From Plantago elongata (taxonomy: Eukaryota; Streptophyta; Magnoliopsida; Lamiales; Plantaginaceae): 22,913 nt of DNA. Where the stretch lies: assembly GCA_036897095.1 (NCBI GenBank), contig JAYMSP010002692.1, positions 1 through 22,913 on the forward strand, written 5' to 3'. The position numbers were made by a program, and so were the translations under genes. Below, piece after piece: positions 18,257 to 22,913 of the stretch (the stretch's first letter is position 1; every line of letters begins with the position of its first letter). The notes beneath the pieces were generated by a model. That model did no database searches, was not told the origin of the DNA, and saw only the letters and a program-made list of their open reading frames with translations.

Positions 18257-21200
18257 CTAGGAAGCCGAAGCTTCAATATCCGAAGTTAGAACAGGCGGAG
18301 GAAAATATTCAACAAATGATAAAAGTGCGAAGAAAAATAAAAGTTGTCTTAAGGTCCGAAGACCATACATAAGTAACGGAGCATACTCCGCCTTCGAGTC
18401 TCCTGCTTCATTCCGAGGCCTTGGAACTTCCTTCACCAGTAGCCTTCTTCGCCTTCCGGGCTTCATGCTCTTTCCTCATCATCTCGACATACTGTGGAGC
18501 AAGCTCTGTCAGAACTAGGTTCGGCCGTCCAAGTACCGAACAGAGAAGATTCAACCACTCTTGGTTATGGAGAGCATAGTCATCAATCGGAACTAAGAGG
18601 TGATGGAGCAACACTTCAGGTACGAAGTTCAGAAGGAAGGGGCCACTGTGATTGAATTTAAGGTCCGGAGTCTCCGTAGCTACCAGTTCGGCGAACTCGT
18701 CCTTCATCAACTCGGCATCATCAATGGGCTCTCCGAGATAGTGAGTGCCATCTACATTATTGTAAGCACTCAAGCCCTCAGCCTTCGGATCAAAGTTTCT
18801 CGGAAGCTTTTCCTTCAGAATAAGTTGGCTGATAGCAGCATTGAAACCCTCCGCCCGAGCATTGTCCGCCGAGCTCATTGCATAAAACTTGTAGGAGAGG
18901 GAGGACAAGAAGTCTTGAACAGCCTTCACCCGGACATGTTGGAGATTTTTGAGCATTTGACCCTTGAAGCTTCGGTACAGCTCCAAGATGTCTGAGACAC
19001 CCTGCTCCAGGACTTCATGATCAGTCCGATCCTGGGCCAGACACATGCGTGGCGATTCTCGTCCGACTTACGAAGATCCGAGCACACGTTCTAATACTTC
19101 CTTTTGTACTCCTAAACTTCCCCTCCAGATCCTTGACGCTCGCCTCGAACTTCGACAGTTGAGTGTCAATCTCAGCCCGCTCTCCGGCAACATGGGAACA
19201 AGTCCGGACTACGGCAACCATCTGTAAAAAGACAATTCCGAGAGAGTTGTTATCAAGACAAAAACAAAGATTATTCTAAGTTTACAAGCCTCAGATACTA
19301 ACCTTCCGATTTGCCTGAGCTAATTCGGCTATTCGCTCTACCTCGCTCATCGCCACCAGTCTGGTCACCTCGGCCTCTAAGTCGTCATCCGAGCCGGGGA
19401 CCATGACTGTCTTGCCCTTCGCCTTCTTCGCCAAAGGAAGTGAACCTTCGGACACCCTCTTCAATCCGGAGACAACCTTAGAAACAGAAGACCCGGATGC
19501 TTTAGGTGGCTTATTTGCATCAGCCTCCTTTCCGACCTTGGTCTTCCCTTGCTTCGGAGTAGGCATCCGAAGTTCTTCCTGCCCTTGAGTGACTCTCTCG
19601 ATATTCAGATCTGAGAATACCACAACATTGACGGGCTCTTCCATCGGGAAAGTGGTAGAGACCTTGATAGTCCGGTTACGCTGCTGCTCGGCTACCTCAC
19701 ATTCTTGGTCTTGTCTTTGTTTCCTCTTCAGCTCAAGCAAGGCAGACATGATGTATTGGAACCAATAAGCTGCACAAGGAAAGAAGATTGAATTAGATCC
19801 GTATTATTAACACTTAAACTAGATAAGAAGAACAACAATCACAAGAAACAACAACACTTCGGATATAAAACTCCGGGACTACTACTGACCAAAATCACGT
19901 GGCGGACTACCACAGTAACACTCCGGAGTCAATCCGGCCAGATAGGGTTAGGGTTGACAAATTAACCCTCGAAAAAATAGTGTCTCCGTCTGGTTCCTCT
20001 TTCGGAGCCCCTGTATCCACAAAGGCAAGTTCTTTGCCGGAGTCCGAACGAAGGATACATCTCTCGGGAGAAAACCTTAGAAAAAACCCACTTTTCCCTA
20101 CTAGACTTGGGCTTGCCTTCCTCCAGTGCCAGACGAACGAAGAAATATCTTTTCCACCATTCGACACCTAACGATGATATCGGATCTTCGAAAAAGCCGT
20201 ACCCGGATCGAACCAGGAAAGAACAGAAGTTCGAATGTGACTCGCTCGCTTTGATCTCGAAAAGCCTTTGAAAGTTAACAGTCGACATGTGGATGCCTAG
20301 ATGTTCACAGAGGACTCCGAAGCACATGAGGTTGCCTAAAGAGTTCGGAATAATCTGGTGCATACTCAAATTCAGATCATTGAAGATCCGGAGAAACTGT
20401 GGAGTAACAGGAAGCTTCCTCCCACAGTGTAATGAAGCCTTGTACACAGCCATATAACCTTCCGGAGGATTGTAGAAGGCGTGCTTAGGATCTGGAACCA
20501 TTAACTCTAGAGAATCAGGTATCTCGTACCGGGCCCGAATATCTTCCAGCTTTTCCTCGATCATTTTGCTAGCTCGGGTTGGAAGCGTATCGTCCAAATT
20601 CAGTTCACCATCTTCATCCGGATGAACGACCTTCGCCCTATTTCTCGGGTACTTAATATCATACACCCGGCCACTCGACGTCCCAACAATGTCATCTTCT
20701 TCATCATCCTCTTCGTCGACTTCCACCTCCTTGACAACTTCGGCCTCCTCCATCACCTCATTTCCGCCCTCCGAAAACTCAGCTTGAACCACCCTAACAT
20801 CCAGAGACTCTAACTGATCAACGTCTATCACCTGGACGATGCGAAGCGGAGTAACTGCTCGAACCGTATCTTCGATACCCGATTCGAACATGGCGACATC
20901 AGGGGCTTCGTCGGTTGTATCCTCTACCATTTTAGCCAAAGATTCCTGGGGATCCGGGATAAAGGGTAATTGGTAAGGACGAATTCGAGTGTTATAACCT
21001 AAGTTACGACATAGGAAATCGACCTTGGGAAGCTCGCCGCTTTCAGATCCGTTGTTAGCACCAATCTCCTGCGTGGTGGTGCGACAGGACTGGCTTGTGA
21101 AGTGGAAGCCAACGGTTTTCGATCCGGATCCAAAGAACTGGGTACAATAAGACGATAAGAGGAGATAGTTATCTCCAAGCCAGCCCTGACTTCCATCTGT

Positions 21201-21356
21201 TCGGGCCCTTGATTTGGTTCCTCAGCAACTTCCTCGGCTGCTATGTCAGCCTGCTCCTCCGAAGTTACGATAATACGACCCTAACTCCGGACTAGACCCA
21301 GGTTCGGATCCATAACTCTGACCTTCTTGAACGATCTGGCTATCACTATCGGACAT
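18257..21356 (-). pseudogene. Antisense accessory gene of the Tat element, Transposase_28-like (fossil)
   Basis: This gene runs opposite to gag-pol in the 3' region. The first ATG after the antisense TATA box is at 21356-21354 (MSDSDSQIVQEG). The best-preserved block (20939-19962) has an acidic tract (VDEEDDEEDD) and then, at about 20465-20140, a segment PEGYMAVYKASLHCGRKLP ... PNSLGNLMCFGVLCEHLG ... VEWWKRYFFV. It matches the Pfam family Transposase_28 (putative gypsy-type transposon). Downstream blocks at 19749-19291 (basic, with LAKKAKGK), 19221-19021 (coiled-coil-like) and 19046-18408 (helical, charged C-terminus) follow. Antisense frames in the 3' region are known in Tat elements such as Grande. 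Function is unknown. The gene is broken in several places. Confidence 0.7.
18377..18390 (-). promoter_or_regulatory. Small hairpin after the antisense gene, copy 1
   Basis: cggagcatactccg forms a 5-bp stem around CATA. It lies about 30 bases past the last open block (end 18408) on the antisense strand and is followed on the plus strand by cct. The same loop and flanks recur at 22293-22306 with a changed but still paired stem position. Confidence 0.5.
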
Positions 21357-21704
21357 CCTAATAAAGGAAGGAAAGGGTTAAGTCTAAAAGGTTCGGGTTA
21401 ACCTAGCCGAGCAGTTTAAGATCGAATTGGTACAAAGCGCTTCTCATTGAATCCTAATCTAAGGTCCCCCTAGCCCTAATTTCAGTTAGGAGTTAGCGAG
21501 CGTGGTCAAAATTATCCGGATTAGCTTAATTGTCTACGCGTATGCAAATCTCTCGACAGTGTCGAATAAAACAACAACCATATCATGCATATTAAAGACA
21601 GTACATACGAAGCACAACATAGATGGAAACAAAATTCTGAAGACAAAGAGTCAAAGGATTTGGATACATACTTGTTTGTATCGGGGAATTGGATCGAATG
21701 CAAC

Positions 21705-21770
21705 TTCCGCTTCGGACTTCTCTACTACTCTGCTTCGGATCACTCAATTACTCTACTTCGGATGCTCTTT
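21705..21770 (-). repeat. Short repeats in the antisense leader
   Basis: Three related units of about 20-24 bases share CTNCTTCGGA(T/C): near 21706 (ccgcttcggac), 21728 (actctgcttcggatc) and 21750 (actctacttcggatg). They lie 55-125 bases downstream of the antisense TATA box, so they would fall in the transcribed leader. Their purpose is not known. Confidence 0.55.
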
Positions 21771-21824
21771 TGCACGAAAATCTACTCTCTAGAAATATGA
21801 TGAAACTGACGTTGACGGCACCCC

Positions 21825-21832
21825 TATTTATA
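21825..21832 (-). promoter_or_regulatory. TATA box of the antisense gene
   Basis: On the minus strand the sequence reads cttctataaataggggtgcc, a consensus TATA box about 470 bases upstream of the first antisense ATG. Its core is the same as that of the sense LTR (ctataaatag). It faces away from the CACTA end and toward the antisense frames. Confidence 0.65.
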
Positions 21833-22401
21833 GAAGGGGACAATTTCGAAAATCCAACCGCCCGCACAATCGTGGCCACGATCTAACCACCCACTATCTT
21901 TGATCCAACGGATCAGATCATTTGATGAATATGAAAAGGTTTAATGGACACTAATGCACTTAACAACGTTTGGTATTACCCTCAGATATCATAGAACTTC
22001 GGATGACAGTATCTTCGGATACATCCTCTAAAGCCGACCAACTTATATTAAAGAAGTTCACAAGTCATCGTTATTTATTTTCTTCAGATGTTTTCCGCCC
22101 ATTTACCTCGGATGTGCTACTCTATAGTGTGAGATATAAAGGAAGACACGAATAAACTGGAATAAGCAACATGCGATATATATATCTATTTCAGTCCGGA
22201 TATTACTACCCGGAAATACTATTGAAAAACCAAAAAAGATGGAGAAAAATATTGTCCGAAGTAACAAAACTTTGGCAAAATACTAAAGTTAACGGGGCAT
22301 ACCCCGCCTCCACCATTCCGCATCATTCGTGCTGGATTCGACGGTCTCCACGTATGCATCCGAACCCACCCCCGCCACCACTCTCATCCGCGCAAGCCAT
22401 A
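21833..22401. other. Tat 3' region upstream of the antisense promoter
   Basis: No coding frame of note is present. The TCCGG and TTCGGAT words continue to about 22390, so the stretch still belongs to the Tat element. It contains the second copy of the CGGNG-CATA-CNCCG hairpin (22293-22306). A polypurine tract and the 3' LTR are not seen before the CACTA element starts. Confidence 0.5.
22293..22306 (-). promoter_or_regulatory. Small hairpin, copy 2
   Basis: cggggcataccccg forms a 5-bp stem around CATA, flanked by taa on the left and cct on the right, as in the copy at 18377-18390. The two stems differ at one base pair, A-T in copy 1 and G-C in copy 2. Confidence 0.5.
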
Positions 22402-22429
22402 CACTACAAGAAAATAGCATTTTTCTAAT

Positions 22430-22785
22430 GAAATTTTCTAACGGAATGATTTTCCGTTAGAATAGTAATGGAATTTGTAACGGAATCACGGTTCCGTTAG
22501 AAATTTCTAACGGAATTTCTAACGGAATCGAGTATTCCGTTAGAAACTTGCAATCCGGCCAGACGGTTTAACCACTGGCCGGTAATGATTCTAACGGAAT
22601 CTTGTATTCCGTAACAAATTTGTGACGGAATCATGTATTCCGTCACAAATTTGTAACGGAATACATGATTCCGTTAGAAATTTGTAACGGAATACATGAT
22701 TCCGTGATAAATCTGTGACGAAATACATGATTCCGTGACAAATTTGTAACGGAATACAAGATTCCGTTACAAATTTACATTAATT
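22430..22785. repeat. CACTA subterminal repeat array
   Basis: Units of TAACGGAAT...ATTCCGTTA alternate in direct and inverted orientation at roughly 30-40 base intervals. Variants with GTGACGGAAT and GTCACAAATT occur in the middle. The array is the expected binding-site cluster of a CACTA element. Confidence 0.9.
22555..22582. repeat. Nested palindrome inside the CACTA array
   Basis: The arms ccggccag (22555-22562) and ctggccgg (22575-22582) are perfectly complementary, and the interior holds a second small stem, ggtt/aacc (22565-22573) with one T in the loop. It is G+C-rich, unlike the repeats around it. Confidence 0.9.
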
Positions 22786-22913
22786 TATACTTCATTTTGT
22801 TTTGTTTTAATTATAAAAATATACGTTATTTTATTTATATATGTAAGGTCCGTAAATTCTCTCCTAATTTAAACCGCAATAAAATATTAATTTTCGACAT
22901 CATTCGAGTCAAA

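Larger units (their letters stand above)
11080..22401 (+). mobile_element. Large Ty3/gypsy element, Tat lineage, with antisense accessory gene (fossil)
   Basis: This is one element of at least 11.3 kb: 5' LTR (about 11080-11803), primer-binding-like site (11808), gag (11875-13800), protease (about 13840-14330), reverse transcriptase (about 14500-15530), RNase H (about 15540-16110), a second archaeal-type RNase H (16117-16560) and integrase (16790-17880). A long 3' region follows with an antisense accessory gene (about 18260-21356). The order RT, RNase H, second RNase H, integrase without a chromodomain places it in the Tat lineage. Words such as TCCGA, TCCGG and CCGAAG are frequent throughout and rare outside, which supports one origin. 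About a dozen breaks interrupt gag-pol, so it is a fossil of moderate age. The 3' LTR is not visible; a CACTA element interrupts at 22402. Confidence 0.85.
22402..22913. mobile_element. CACTA (En/Spm) transposon, left end, runs off the window
   Basis: The terminus cactacaagaaaa at 22402-22414 is the classical plant CACTA inverted repeat. The three bases before it (ata, 22399-22401) would be its target-site duplicate. The next 380 bases are a subterminal array of at least fifteen CGGAAT or ATTCCG cores in both orientations, usually inside TTTGTAACGGAATACATGATTCCG-like units that can pair within themselves or with neighbours. Such arrays bind the element's own protein (TNPA in En/Spm). From about 22785 the sequence becomes A+T-rich. 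The transposase genes and the other end lie outside. The clean array suggests a young insertion in the older Tat element. Confidence 0.9.

Noticed and set aside
18600-18995. Plus-strand frame of 131 codons in the Tat 3' region
   Set aside because: It lies opposite the better-supported minus-strand block and shows no family pattern.
22430-22785. CRISPR-like regular repeats
   Set aside because: The units alternate in orientation, spacing is uneven and spacers are parts of the repeats. With the CACTACAAGAAAA end and a plant context, this is a transposon subterminal array.
1-22913. tRNA, rRNA or other structural RNA genes
   Set aside because: I looked for tRNA-like A and B boxes and conserved rRNA segments by eye and found none that I could support. 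The tggcgcc site at 11808 is a primer-binding site, not a tRNA gene.

Overview
The window looks like nuclear DNA from a flowering plant, most likely a eudicot. The reasons are a Papaver S1-type (SPH) gene, plant-lineage Ty1/copia and Ty3/gypsy Tat elements, a plant Tigger/pogo relic, a CACTA end opening with CACTACAAGAAAA, and A+T-rich intergenic DNA. I cannot name the species. Almost everything here is transposable-element DNA in different stages of decay. The one host-type gene I can support is an S-protein homologue at 7079-7455 on the minus strand, and it appears to be recently broken.

Layout. 1-1465 is a Ty1/copia remnant (gag zinc knuckle, protease, integrase) that enters from the left edge. 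About 1540-3165 is a second, different copia remnant. 3166-4390 has no recognisable gene but holds a three-copy degenerate repeat and an A-rich microsatellite. About 4390-5620 looks like the 3' tail and long terminal repeat of a Ty3/gypsy element. 5690-5845 looks like the end of another copia element with its polypurine tract. 5846-7078 is uninterpreted A+T-rich DNA. The SPH gene follows, with a good TATA box. 8283-8960 (minus) is a decayed coding-like block with acidic and coiled-coil stretches. About 8960-9420 resembles a piece of a Tat-type LTR. 9434-9916 is a foldback element with long inverted arms and an imperfect 10-bp target duplication. 10200-10767 is a Tigger/pogo relic.

From about 11080 to 22401 the DNA belongs to one large Ty3/gypsy element of the Tat lineage. 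It has a 5' LTR (TATA at 11494, end near 11803), a primer-binding-like site at 11808, and gag, protease, reverse transcriptase, RNase H, a second archaeal-type RNase H and integrase, ending near 17880. A long 3' region then carries an antisense accessory gene (21356 down to about 18260) with a Transposase_28-like domain and its own TATA box at 21825-21832. The element is a fossil with about a dozen breaks in gag-pol. Its 3' LTR is not visible. At 22402 a CACTA DNA transposon begins, with a dense subterminal CGGAAT/ATTCCG array, and runs off the right edge.

The parts do not form a working pathway. This is a nest of insertions around one small secreted-protein gene. The most interesting points are the antisense unit inside the Tat element, a short hairpin that recurs 3.9 kb away with a compensated base-pair change, and the broken SPH gene whose C-terminal motif survives in another frame.
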